Notes: generated by a model from the sequence alone, not told the origin. 64,000 nucleotides of DNA from Okapia johnstoni (GCA_024291935.2 CM044320.1:35308001-35372000), one strand, 5' to 3'; shown: positions 47,284 through 58,937, counted from the first letter of the stretch. Numbers and translations: made by a program.

Positions 47284-47510
47284 ATCATGCATGCCAAGTC
47301 ACCTCAGTCGTGTGCGACTCTTTGCAATCCTACGGACTGTAGCCAACCAGGTTCCTCTCTCCACGGGAATATCCAGGCAAGAACACTGGAGTGGGTTGCC
47401 ATGCCCTCCTCCAGGGGATCTTCCTGACCCAGGTATCAAAACCAGTCTCCTGAAGCTCCTGCATTGCAGCCAGATTTTTTATTGCTGAACCACCAGGGAA
47501 GATCCAGCCG
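47284..47510 (-). mobile_element. Bov-tA SINE with perfect 10-bp duplication
   Basis: Reversed full copy. tgcaacatgc occurs at 47274-47283 and 47511-47520, directly at the edge of the BovB fragment. Confidence 0.95.
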
Positions 47511-47550
47511 TGCAACATGCTGGGCTAAATATCAGGCATCCAGTAGATGC

Positions 47551-47580
47551 TGATTGATTGACTGATTGACTGATTGATTA
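47551..47580 (+). repeat. (GATT)n / GACTGATT repeat
   Basis: Short run of gattgattgactgattgac units ahead of the BovB start; BovB itself has gattgatta at this position (see 53060), so the run may be an expansion of it. Confidence 0.8.
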
Positions 47581-49762
47581 TATTCTTTGCAGACCAATAT
47601 GGAGAAGCTTTATACAGTCAGCAAAAACAAGACTGGGAGCTGAATGTGGCTCAGATCATGAACTCCTTATTGCAAAATTCAGACTTAAAGAAATTAGAGA
47701 AAGTCACTAGACCATTCAGGTATGACCTAATTCAAATACCTTACAATTATACAGTGGAAGTGACAAATAGATTCAAGGGATTAGATCTGATAGTCAGAGT
47801 GCCTATAGATGGGGATTCACAACATTGTATAGAAAGCAGTGATCAAAACCATCCCCAAGAAAAAAGGCAAAATGGTTGTTTGAGGAGGACTTAGAAATAG
47901 CTGAGAAAAGAAGAGAAGCTAAAGGCAAAGGAGAAAATGAAAGATATATCCATCTGAATGCAGAGTTCCAAAGAATAGAAAGAAGAGATAAGAAAGCTTT
48001 CCTCAGTGATCAATGCAAAGAAATAGAAGAAATAATAAAATGGGAAAGACTAAAGATCTTGTCAAGAAAATTAGAGATACCAAGGGAACATTTCATGCAA
48101 AGATGGACAGAAACGGTATGGAACTAAAAGAAGCAGAAGACAATAAAAAGAGGAGGTAAGAATACACAGAAGAACTGTATAAAAAAGATCTTCATGGCCC
48201 AGATAACCACGATGGTGTGACCACTCACCTAGAGCCAGACATCTGGAATGCAAAGTCAAGTGGGCCTTAGGAACCATCACTATGAACAAAGCTAGAGGTA
48301 GAGGTGATGGAATTCCAGCTGAGATTTTCAAACCGTAAAAGATGATGCTATGAAAGTGCTGCTCTCAGTATGCCAGCAAATTTGGAAAACTCAGCAGTGG
48401 CCACAGACCTGGAAAAGGCCAGTCTTCATTCCAATCCCAAGAAAGGCAATGCCAAAGAATGTTCAAACTACTGCACAATGCACTCATCTCACACGCTAGC
48501 AAAGTAATACTCAAAATTCTCCAAGCTGGGATTCAACAGTATGTGAACCGATAGCTTCCAGATGTTCAAGCTGGATTTAGAAAGGGGAGAGGAACCAGAG
48601 ATCAAATTGCCAAGATCCATTGGATCATCAAAAAAGCAAGAGAGTTCCAGAAAAACATCTACCTCTGCTTTATTGACTACACCAAAGCCTTTGACTACGT
48701 AGAGCACAACAAACTGTGGGAAATTCTTCAGGAGATGGGAATATCAGACCACCTGACCTGCCTTCTGAGAAATCTGTATGCAGGTCGAGAGGCAACAGAT
48801 AGAACTGGACATGGAAAAATGGACTGATTCAAAATTGGGAACGGAGTATGTCAAGGCTCTATATACTGTTACCCACTTATTTAACTTGTATGCAGAGTAC
48901 TTCATGTGAAAATCTGGGCTGGATGAAGCGCAAGCTGGAATCAAGATTGCCAGGAGAAATATCAATAACCTCAGATACACAGATGACATCACTCGTATGG
49001 CAGAAAGTGAAGAAAAACTAAAGAGCCTCTTGATGAAAGTGAAAGAGGAGAGTGAAACAGCTGGCTTAAAACTCAACATTCAGAAAGCTAAGATCATGGC
49101 ATCCAGTCCCATCACTTCATAGCAAATAGATTGGGAAACAGTGGAAACAGTGACAGACTTTATTTTGGGGGGCTCCAAAGCCACTGCAGATGGTGACTCC
49201 AGCCATGAAATTAAAAGACATTTCCTCCTTGAAAGAAAATCTATGACCAAACTACACAGCATATTAAAAAGCAGAGACATTACTTTGCCAACAAAGGTCT
49301 GTCTAGTCAAAGCTTTGGTTTTTACAGTAGTCATGTATGGATGTGAGATTTGGGCTATAAAGAAAACTGAGCACCAAAGAATTGATGCTTTTGAACTGTG
49401 GTGTTGGAGTAGACTCTTGAGAGTCCCTTGGACTGCAAGGAGATCCAACCTGTCCATCCTAAAGGAAATCAGTCCTGAATATTCATTGGAAGGACTGATG
49501 CTGGTGCTGACCCTCCAAAACTTTGGCCATCTAATGGGAAGAACTGACTCATTGGAAAAGACCTTGATGCTGGGAAGGAGTGAAGGCAGAAGGAGAAGGG
49601 GATGACAGAGGATGAGATGGTTGGATGGCATCACCAACTTAATGGACATGAATTTGAGCAGGCTCTGGGAGTTTGTGATGGACAGGGAGGCCTGGTGTGC
49701 TGCTGTCCATGGGGTCACAAAGAGTCAGACACGACTGAGCGACTGAACTGACCTGAACTGAA
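47578..49762 (+). mobile_element. BovB LINE, 2.2 kb, 5'-truncated
   Basis: Runs from the end of the endonuclease domain (tatattctttgcagaccaat) through the whole RT region to the gaactgacctgaactg tail. RT motif A is altered (a FIDYTKAFDYVEH-like reading) and motif C reads YTDD instead of YADD (near 48978). Frames are broken throughout, the longest being 49141-49605 near the C-terminus. One of the longest copies in the window. Confidence 0.94.
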
Positions 49763-50002
49763 TGAAGCCAAAGGAAAAAATACCTACTGCTTGGTGTCCT
49801 GCCATAATATACAGAGTAAATACCGATGTTTTTAGCACCAGCCTCCTATGTTGGCACAATAGAAGAAGACATCTGAAATTTTTATAGAGGCAGTGTATCA
49901 TTTTCTTTATTTGATATAATACGTCTTTTCCTTTGATCACTTCATAGGTTTTGTTAGTGGCAGGTGCTATAATTTCCCCATAGTATATATGCACCGTTGT
50001 AT
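49763..50002 (-). other. ERV interior, unassigned
   Basis: Short unclaimed stretch between insertions. Confidence 0.4.
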
Positions 50003-50385
50003 TTTTTGTTTTTTACATTAATTTTTATTGGAGTATAGTTGCTTTACAATGCTGTATTAATTTCCACTGTACAGCAAAGAGAGTTAGTTATACCTTTATC
50101 TATATCTCCTTTTTTTTTGGATTTCCTTTCCATTTAGGTCACAATAGAGCCTTAGTAGGGTCCCTAAAGTATACAATAGGTTCTTATTAGTTATCTATTT
50201 TTTACACAGTATCAAGAGTGTATATTTGTCAATCTCGATCTCCCAATTTATCCCACCCACCCCATTTTACCTCCTTGGTATCCACACATTTGTTCTCTAC
50301 GTCTGTGTCTCTATTTCTGTTTTGCAGGTAAGGTCATCCACTACACTTTTCTAGATGCCACATATATGATACTTGTTTGGAAAAG
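50003..50385 (-). mobile_element. Artiodactyl L1 3' end
   Basis: Reversed L1 3' untranslated region of a different subfamily from 31.2/41.3/60.8 kb: tttattggagtatagttgc, ttacaatgctgtattaatttcc, gtacagcaaagagagttag, ggttcttattagttatctat. Confidence 0.88.
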
Positions 50386-50505
50386 GAAATGGAAACCCTA
50401 TCCAGTATTCTTGCCTGGACAATCCCATGGACAGAGGAGTCTGGCAGGCTACAGTCCGTGGAGTCACAAAAGAGTCGGACACAACTTAGCAACTAAACAA
50501 CACGA
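50386..50505 (+). mobile_element. Bov-A SINE monomer
   Basis: Body only: ggaaaaggaaatggaaaccc through agagtcggacacaacttagc and aactaaacaac. Confidence 0.88.
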
Positions 50506-50672
50506 CTATACTATATCTAGAAAATTTTACATTGATAGGAATTAAGTAAAATGTGAATAAATATTAAATAAAAATGTTATTAGTAATATTTTCCTGTGAT
50601 TTTATTGGGCCAAGGTCAATTTATAAAATGTCTATGGAGAAATGAGCAATAACAGTTCTATATCACAAGATT

Positions 50673-53274
50673 CAGTTCAGTTCATTTGACTCGTTGCAAC
50701 ACCGTGAACTGCAGCACTCCAGGCCTCTCTATCCATCTCCAACTCCCAGAGTTTACCCAAACTCATGTCCATCGAGTCGGTGATGCCATCCAATCATCTC
50801 ATGCTCTGTCGTCCCCTTCTCCTCCTGCCTTCAGTCTTTCCCAGCATCAGGGTCTTCTCCAATGAGTCAACTCTTCACATCAGGTGGCCAAAGGATTGGG
50901 GTTTCAGCTTCAACATCAGTTCCTCAAATGAACACCCAGGACTGATTTCCTTAGGATGGACTGGCTGGATCTCCTTGCAGTCCAAGGGACTTTCAAGAGT
51001 CTTCTCCAACACCAAAGTTCAAAAGCAGCAATTCTTCTGTGCTCAGCTTTCTATATAGTCCAACTCTCACTTCCATACCTGTCTACTGGAAAAAACATAG
51101 CCTTGACTAGACTGATCATTGTTAACAAACTAGTGTCTCTGTTTTTAACATGCTGTTGAGGTTGGTGATAGCTTTCCTTCCAAGGAGTAAACGTCTTTTA
51201 ATTTCATGGCTGCAATCATCATCTGCAGTGATTTTGTAGCCAAAAAAAATAAAGTCAGCCACTGTTTCCATTGTTTCCCCATCTATTTGCCATGAAGTGA
51301 TGGGACCGGATGCCATGATTTTAGTTTTCTGAATGTTGAGTTTTAAGCCAACTTTTTCACTCTCTTCTTTCACTTTCATCAAGAGGCTCTTTAGTTCTTC
51401 ACTTTCTGCCATAAAGGTGCTATCATCTGCATATCTGAGGTTACTGATATTTCTCCTGGCAATCTTGATTCCAGCCTGTGCTTCCTCCAGCCCAGCATTT
51501 CTCATGATGTACTCTGCATAGAAGTTAAATAAGCAGGGTGACAGTAAACAGCCTTGACGTACTCCTTTTCCTATTTGAAACAAGTCTGTTGTTCCATGTC
51601 CAGTTCTAACTGTTCCTTCCTGAGCTGCATACACGTTTCTTAAGAGGCAGGTCGGGTGGTCTGGTATTCCCATCTCTTTCAGAATTTTCCACAGTTTATT
51701 GTGATTCACACAGTCAAAGGCTTTGGCATAGTCAATAAAGCAGAAATAGATGTTTTTCTGGAACTCTTGCTTTTTCAATGATCCAGCAGATGTTGGCAAC
51801 TTGATCTCTGGTTCCTCTACCTTTTCTAAAACCAGCTTGAACGTTTGGAAGTTCACGGTTCAAGTATTGTTGAAGCCTGGCTTGGAGAATTTTGAGCATT
51901 ACTTTACTAGAATATGAGATGAGTGCAATTGTGTGGTAGTTTGAGCATTCTTTGGCATTGCCTTTGCTTTGGGATTGGAAGGAAAACTGACCTTTTCCAG
52001 TCCTGTGGCCATGGCTGTGTTTCCCAAATTTACTGGCATATTGAGTGCAGCACTTTCATAGCATCATCTTTCAGGATTTGAAATAGCTCAACTGGAATTC
52101 CATCATCTCCACTAGCTTTGTTTGTAGTAATACTTCCTAAGGCCCACTTGACTTCACATTTCAGGATGTTGGGTCTAGGTGAGTAATCATACCATCATGA
52201 TTATCTGGGTCGTGAAGATCTTTTTTGTACAGTTCTTTTGTGTATTCTTGCCAGCTCTTCTTAATACCTTCTGCTTCTGTTAGGTCCATACCATTTCTGT
52301 CATTTATTGAGCCCATCTTTGCATGAAATGTTCCCTTGGTATCTTTAATTTTCTTGAAGAGATCTCTAGTCTTTCCCATTCTGTTGTTTTCCTCTGTTTC
52401 TTTGCATTGATTGCCAAGCAAGGCTTTCTTATCTCTCCTTGCTATTTTTTGGAACTCTGCATTCAAATAGGTATATGTTTCCTTTTCTCCTTTGCTTTTC
52501 ACTTCTCTTCTTTTCACAGCTATTTGTAAGGCCTCCTCAGACAGCCATTTTTCTTTTTTGTGTTTCTTTTTCTTGAGGATGGTCTTGATCCCTGTCTCCT
52601 GTACAATGTCACAGAAATCCTTAGAAGAAATGGAGTAGCCATCATAGTCAACAAACAAGTCCAAAATGCAGCACTTGGATGCAATCTCAAAAATGACATA
52701 ATAATCTCTGTTCATTTCCAAAGCAAACCATTCAGTATCATGATAATACAAGTCTGTGCCCTGACCAGTAATGCTGAAGAAGCTGAATTTGAGCAGTTCT
52801 ATGAAGACTCACAAGACCTTTTACAACTAACACCCAAAAAAGATGTCCTTTTCATTATAGGGGACTGAAATGCAAAAGTAGGAAGTTAAGAAACACCTGG
52901 AGTAATAGGCAAACCTGGCCTTGAAGCACAGAACGAAGCAAGACAAAGGCTAGTAGAGTTTTGTCAAGAAAATGCACTGGTCATAGTAGATACCCTCTTC
53001 CAACAACACAAGAGAAGACTCTACACATGGACTTCACCATATGGCCAACAGTGAAATCAGATTGATTACATTCTTTGCAGCCAAAGATGGAGAAGTTCTA
53101 TACAGTCAGCAAAAACAAGACCAGGAGCTGACTGTGGCTCAGTTCATGAACTCCTTATTGCCAAATTCAGACTTAAGTGGAAGAAACTGGGGAAAACCAC
53201 TAGGCCATTCAGGTTTGACCTAAATCAAATCCCTTATGGTTATACAGTGGAAGTGAGAAATAGATTTAAGGGAC
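50673..53274 (-). mobile_element. Longest BovB, with inverted 5' segment (twin priming)
   Basis: 50673-52613 is minus-strand BovB. At about 52613 (gtacaatgtcac / agaaatcc) it switches to plus-strand BovB up to about 53274. The inverted part carries endonuclease sequence (52615-53060), with the GDWN motif broken by a stop in place of W (gactgaaatgc near 52865). About 45 bases of BovB are lost between the two parts. Flanking 14-mers ending caagatt (50659-50672) and taagatt (53275-53288) match at 11 positions. Confidence 0.92.
51122..51856 (-). pseudogene. BovB reverse transcriptase fragment, motifs A and C in one frame
   Basis: A 244-codon open frame with motif A FIDYAKAFDCVNH, the [19 protein letters not shown] block (RT motif B region) and motif C RYADDSTFMAESEELK. 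One glutamate codon of the usual EEEL run is missing. The frame stops shortly after the GRKAITNLNSM region, so the C-terminus is out of frame. Best uninterrupted RT core in the window. Confidence 0.92.
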
Positions 53275-53288
53275 TAGATTATAAGATT

Positions 53289-54103
53289 AACTTTCACCAT
53301 TAAGCATGATGAGTTATAGAAACCATCATGAATCTTGTATGGAAAAATACTTACCAATGAAATCATAATGCAAAAATAAAATAAAGAGTGAGTAAAAGGG
53401 ATGAATTCAAACAAAACCAGAAGTAATCCATACTGACAATTGTTTGGAGAATGTGACTATTTGGATAGATAGGGCTTTGCCAAACATAAACTTCTCTCAC
53501 CACAAATCAGATATGGTTGGAAGCACCATTCAAATTCAGATCGTTGGGAAAATCTCAGTGTCTGGAATGGTCATGGTTGCTTGGAGCCTAGATTAAAGGA
53601 AGAAAATGAAGCAGATCTTCTGAAGAATTAAGCAAACTTCAACATCCCAAATGTTCATTTTTATTATGAAACTAGTTATGGAATAAAGAGCAGTTATACT
53701 ATTTGCTTACATATTTCAGTTAGAAAATAGTAACACCATGTATCATCTAATTTATAGCAATTAGGTAAATGTTGCTGGTTTTAAAGATGTTTTAATTTAG
53801 ATATACTGTTGGAGTCAAAGACTGTTGATATTTTCAAAATAGTAGTGAAATTCTTTGCTAAATATCAATATTTAATATACATATAGACATTATATTTGTT
53901 TACCTCAGTGTTAATTCTTAACTCTGTGTGTTCCTGAAATTTTAATTCAGTAGGAGTTTTTCCATCCTTTCTACATCTGTGCTTTAGAGACCTTGCTGCC
54001 TCACAGATTGCTTAGTCTAAGCTTTTGACATCTAGATTATTAGTAAGCCACCTAAACTTTGGCTTGAGCAAGCCATTATACCTTTTCACTGATCCAAAGG
54101 TGA
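53289..54103 (-). other. ERV interior downstream of integrase
   Basis: Continues the ERV on the 3' side of the BovB at 54114. The first 40 bases reading leftwards from 54103 join in order with integrase sequence at 54943. The remainder has no readable frame. Confidence 0.5.
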
Positions 54104-54113
54104 CTGGATTGTA

Positions 54114-54932
54114 GTGTTCAGTTCAGTTCAGTCACTCAGTTGTGTCTGACTCTTTGTGACCCCATGGATTGCAGCCCACCAGGCTTCCCTGTCCATCACC
54201 AACTCTTGGAGCCCACTCAAACTCATGCCCATCGCCTCAGTGATGCCATCAAACCATCTCATCCTCTGCCATCCCCTTCTCCCACCTTCAATCTTTTCCA
54301 GCATCAGGGTCTTTTCCAATAGTTCAGTTCTTCGCATCAGGTGGCCAAAGTATTGAAGTTTCAGCTTCAGCATCAGTCCTTCCAATGAATATTTAGGATT
54401 GATTTCCTTTAGGATGGACTGGTTGAATCTCCTTGCTGTCCAAGGGACTCTCAAGAGTGTTCCCCAACACCACAGTTCAAAAGCATCAATTCATTGGAGC
54501 TCAGCTTTCTTTACAGTCCAACTCTCACATCCATACCTGTCTACTGGAAAAACCATAGCTTTGACTAGGCAGAACTTTGTTGGCAAAGTAATGTCTCTGC
54601 TTTTTAATAAGCTGTCTAGGTTGGTCATAACTTTCCTTCCAAGGAGTAAGTGTCTTTTAATTTCATGGCTACAGACAGTCACCATCTGCAGTGAGTCTGG
54701 AGCCCAAGAAAATAAAGTCTGTCAATATTTCCATTGTTTCCCCATCTATTTGCCGTGAAGTGATAGGGCCAGATGCCATAATCTTAGCTTTCTGAATGTT
54801 GAGTTTTAAGCCAGCTTTTTCACTCTTCTCTTTCACTTTCATCAAGAGGCTGTTTAGCTCTTCTTCACTTTTTGCCATAAGTTCGGTGTCATCTGAGTAT
54901 CTGCGGTTATTGATATTTCTCACAGCAATCTC
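54114..54932 (-). mobile_element. BovB 3' fragment inserted in ERV integrase
   Basis: Reversed BovB from the gttcagttcagttcag tail to ttctcacagcaatct. ctggattgta at 54104-54113 and 54933-54942 is a perfect 10-bp target duplication. The ERV sequence on either side is retroviral pol, so the BovB split an integrase remnant. The 174-codon frame 54669-55193 is a chance fusion of the two. Confidence 0.95.
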
Positions 54933-55600
54933 CTGGATTGTACGGTAAGTGGATGTTGCCTTTATGCCATGTTCTTTGGCCCAATTCTGTATTATTTTTC
55001 CTACAAAATGGGATCCCTGATCTGATTCTATGACGGTTAGGATACCACAGAAATTCAGAATCAACCAATTCAGATTTCCAATGCTCTGGTGGTGAATTTT
55101 TGAACATTGTTTTTTCAGGTTTAGGGTAATTTTATTCCTGATCCTGTGTCTACTATGGGTGCATGCATATGCTTTATTCTCTGACATAGGCAAGGGTCTT
55201 AGGTAATCAATTTATATAATTTGGAAGGTTCTATCAGCTTTGACCTTTTCTGGAGTATTCATTTAATGACCGCAAGCTTTAAACTTTTGGCAATTATCAC
55301 ACCTCTTAATTTGAAACTGGAGGCACCTGGCAGATATACATATTTCTTTTCTCTAATCATATGCTAGTGCTTTATGTACTATCATGACTTGTTTGATGGT
55401 GTGCCCATGCAATGAATCTATCAATTGACATATCTGAATGCCCAGGTTTTGTGTCCTGTTGTCCTTCTTGTTTATAAATAGTCCTTATGCTCTGGATTGG
55501 TTTCCTCCTTAACCATGAATCATTGTGTTTCCAAAGGTAAATCCTGGAAATCCTCCCCTCATTAGTTTTCATAGTGAATTTTCCTACCTGATTATTAAAT
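54933..55600 (-). pseudogene. ERV integrase remnant
   Basis: Minus-strand pieces in order: a zinc-binding part with histidines in AWAHHQTSH (about 55375-55400) and CDNC (55290-55301), then the catalytic core with ESDQGSHF followed by WAKEHGI (about 54960-55030). Integrase inserts viral DNA into host chromosomes; its core uses a D,D(35)E triad, of which this D is one. Frameshifts separate the parts and a BovB (54114-54932) cuts it off downstream. The SDQG form is typical of class III ERVs. Confidence 0.8.
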
Positions 55601-55739
55601 TTGGCTACGAGGTTACTAAGTCGTCCTTCTGATGTGCAGACACATGTGTGATGAATATGGAAACGTCAACCAGTGATATTTTCTGCCCTATATCCTCACC
55701 CCCTAAGTCTTAGTTTTCAGTTTTCAATCATTTTCCTAC

Positions 55740-56070
55740 CATGTTTCTGCCCTAATAACTACTCCATTAACTACTGCCCATGAGTCAGAAAAAAGAAATA
55801 CCTCATTCTAATTTTCCTTAAGAGGTTGTTCATCACCAGTTTTGTGACTATTAGTTCAGCATATTGTACTGATTCTCCAGAGCCTGATTCTGTCAGGGTT
55901 AGACGATCATTAATACTCAAGGCCACAGGCTGGCAGTGCACTCCAGATGGTGCAGTGGAGGTTGATCCATCTGTAAACCATCCATTGCCATGGACCAGAG
56001 TGGTCCTCATTGTGCAACTGCTAGAGCTTCGATATGGAAACCCCAACAAGGCCAATTTTAATGTTGCTGA
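55740..56070 (-). pseudogene. ERV RNase H remnant
   Basis: A 94-codon minus-strand frame (55771-56055) contains WFTDGST (first catalytic Asp) and, about 30 residues on, ESVQYAEL (Glu), the usual RNase H spacing pattern. It lies immediately upstream of integrase in proviral order. The start codon chosen by the open frame is internal; flanking parts are out of frame. Confidence 0.75.
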
Positions 56071-56517
56071 AATTTCCTGAGTTAATGCAGAGGGTCAACC
56101 CTCCATGCATATATACCATTCAGAAATATACCATTTCTGTGGCAGGACTTCAGGATCAGGACGTGCTTCCCTCTGTTTTCCAGGAGTCTATTTTACCCAA
56201 TCCAGAATAGTCTCTTGCAGTCTAAGTATAACTGGTTTATTTTCTGTTAGTGGCTCTGGATTTTATAGGGCTTCATAGAGTACCCAGATGAGGCTGTCAA
56301 TTGGTGGGTACCTATTCTTGGACCACAGGAACTTCTTAATCTAAAATCCAACCAGGCACAATTTGGGGTTTGTGGTGTTTTTAATACACACTGACCATGT
56401 TGCAAACCCTTATGAATATAGGAACTCAATCAGTCCTCTTGTGTTTCTGGTGCCTGAAAATACTGTAAATAGTACTTGTTCTATCTAGTGGGGATGTAGC
56501 TTTTAAGACAACCATTG
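56071..56517 (-). other. ERV interior upstream of RNase H
   Basis: Probably pol sequence by position (reverse transcriptase connection region expected). No motif readable with confidence. Confidence 0.4.
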
Positions 56518-56560
56518 TATTGGGTTGGCCAAAAAGTTTATCTAGGTTTTTGTAACCTTA

Positions 56561-58262
56561 GAGATACCAAAGGAACATTTCATGCAAAGATGGGCTGGAT
56601 AAAGGACAGAAATGGTATGGACCTAACAGAAGCAGAAGATATTAAGAAGAGGTGGCAAGAATACACAGAAGAACTGTACAAAAAAAGATCTTCATGACCC
56701 AGATAATCACGTTGGTGTGATCACTCACCTAGAGCCAGACATCCTGGAATGTGAAGTCAAGTGGGCCTTAGAAAGCATCACTACGAACAAAGCTAGTGGA
56801 GGTGATGGAATTCCAGTTGAGCTATTTCAAATCCTGAAAGATGATGCTGTGAAAGTGCTGCACTCGATATGCCAGCAAATTTGGAAAACTCAGCAGTGGC
56901 CACAGGACTGGAAAAGGTCAGTTTTCCTTCCAATCCCAAAGAAAGGCAATGCCAAAGAATGCTCAAACTACCGCACAATTGCACTCATCTCACATGCTAG
57001 TAAAGTAATGCTCAATATTCTCCAAGGCAGGCTTCAGCAATATGTGAACCGTGAACTTCCAGATGTTCAAGCTGGTTTTAGAAAAGGCAGAGGAACCAGA
57101 GATCAAATTGCCAATATCCGCTGGATCATCGAAAAAGCAAGAGAGTTCCAGAAAAACATCTATTTCTGCTTTATTGACTATGCCAAAGCCTTTGACTGTG
57201 TGGATCACAATAAACTGTGGAAAATTCTGAAAGAGATGGGAATACCAGACCATCTGACCTGTCTCTTGAGAAACCTGTATGCAGGTCAGGAAGGCAAACA
57301 GTTAGAACTGGACATGGAACAACAGACTGGTTCCAAATAGGAAAAGGAGTGCCTCAAGGCTGTATATTGTCACCCTACTTATTTAACTTCTATGCAGAGT
57401 ACATCATGAGAAATGCTGGGCTGGAGGAAGCACAGGCTGAAATCAAGATTGCCAGGAGAAATATCAATAACCTCAGATATGCAGATGACACCACCCTTAT
57501 GGCAGAAAGTGAAGAAGAACTAAAGAGCCTCTTGATGAAAGTGAAAGAGGAGAGTGAAAAAGTTGGCTTAAAGCTCAACGTTCAGAAAACTAAAATCATG
57601 GCATCCGGTCCCATCACTTCATGGCAAGTAGATGGGGAAACAGTGGAAACAGTGGCTGACTTTATTTTTGGGGGCTCCAAAATCACTGCAGATGGTGATT
57701 GCAGCCATGAAATTAAAAGACGCTTACTCCTTGGAAGGAAGGTTATGGCCAGCCTAGATAGCATATTTAAAAGCAGAGACATTATTTTGCCAACAAAAGT
57801 CCATCTAGTCAAGGCTATGGTTTTTCCAGTGGTCATGTATAGATGTGAGAGTTGGACGGTGAAGAAAGCTGAGTGCCGCAGAATTGATGCTTTTGAACTG
57901 TGGTGTTGGAGAAGACTCTTGAGAGTCCCTTGGACTGCAAGGAGATCCAATGAATCCATCCTAAAGGAGATAAATTCTGGGTGTTCACTGGAAGGACTGA
58001 TGTTGAAGCTGAAACTCCAATACTTTGGCCACTTCATGCGAAGAGTTGACTCATTGGAAAAGACCCTAATGCTGGGAAGGATTAGGGGCAGGAGGAGAAG
58101 GGAACGACAGAGGATGAGATGGTTGGATGGCATCACTGACTCAATGGACATGGGTTTGGGTAGACTCCAGGAGTTGGTGATGGACAGAGAGGCCTGGCGT
58201 GCTGCAATTCATGGGGTCGCAAAGAGTCGGACATGACTGAGCAACTGAACTGAACTAAACTG
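56561..58262 (+). mobile_element. BovB LINE, 1.7 kb, best preserved copy
   Basis: Plus-strand BovB from gagataccaaaggaacattt to the gaactgaactaaactgaacc tail. aacctta at the left edge (56554-56560) and aacctctta at the right suggest a short target duplication with an indel. 5' truncated, no endonuclease. Confidence 0.95.
56717..58236 (+). pseudogene. BovB reverse transcriptase, two frames with one break
   Basis: First frame (56717-57340) covers the RT N-terminal half and motif A FIDYAKAFDCVDH. Near 57290 an extra base pair or two shifts the reading (ggtcaggaaggcaaacagtt region). The second frame (in phase from about 57300 to 58236) holds [19 protein letters not shown], motif [17 protein letters not shown] and the complete C-terminus ending [11 protein letters not shown]. 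Apart from this break it is almost continuous, which implies a comparatively young insertion. Its endonuclease half is missing. Confidence 0.93.
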
Positions 58263-58308
58263 AACCTCTTATGGAAAAGCCCAAACAAAGTTTTTGGTCA
58301 ATCCAATA

Positions 58309-58923
58309 ATTTGATCTGTTGCTTCTATATCTAGTAGTTAAGGTGACTGTTCCCTATCATAAATCATAGTCAACAGTCCTAATTTCATTATTATATAAGT
58401 AACTTCCCTTGCTGTTTTCCACTGAGATATTTTCCAAAAAGCTGTTTTAAGGGATAACATATTTGCTATAGGTTATCTTAATATCCAGGCTACTGCTACC
58501 CAGTAAAGCAATGATCTTTGTATATTAGTATAATTTTCTCCAAATACACTAAAGTGTTGATTAAATTTCACAGCAGTGGTAATGGGTCTGAGTTGCTTAA
58601 CTTTCGCTCTTATGGAAGTCAGGTTTTATTCTTCTTTGGACTATAAATCTGTCACTGGCTTTCTGTGTCCAGATTAATTTATTGGGATTCCATTCTAATT
58701 TCTGTCATTTCTTATCTAGCATATGCTCTCTGTTCAGTGACTTTGATTGGTTTCATATTATCATTTGTTGTGGTTTTGTCTATTTTCACAAGCCTAGCTT
58801 CTATTGGTGTCCTTAGGAGCAAAAGTGTCCTGGTTCCTACTACGGAAATTACTTTTTGGACAATAGCCTTTACTTTCTGTCTGTCTGCATCTAAGTGTTA
58901 ATTGCTCCTAATAAGAGCACTGG
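58309..58923 (-). other. ERV interior, 5' side
   Basis: About 0.6 kb, pol or gag by position; no motif readable. A 78-codon plus-strand frame here has hydrophobic runs by composition only. Confidence 0.4.
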
Positions 58924-58937
58924 AATTGCTTCCTTGC

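Larger units (their letters stand above)
56520..58306. mobile_element. Miniature mariner element split by a BovB
   Basis: Left half 56520-56558 (ttgggttggccaaaaagttt and on) and right half about 58266-58306 (ending tttttggtcaatccaa) are inverted repeats of a mariner terminal sequence. TA precedes the left half (56518-56519) and follows the right half (58307-58308), the normal mariner target duplication. Joined, they would be a palindromic element of about 80 bases without coding capacity. The BovB fills the centre. Confidence 0.88.

Noticed and set aside
54669..55193. 174-codon frame joining integrase-like and RT-like residues as a fusion gene
   Set aside because: It is a chance read-through across the junction of an inserted BovB (54114-54932) with ERV integrase; the target duplication marks the join.
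57217..58236. 339-codon frame as a complete host protein
   Set aside because: It is BovB reverse transcriptase after a frameshift; the first 25 or so residues are out-of-phase BovB sequence.
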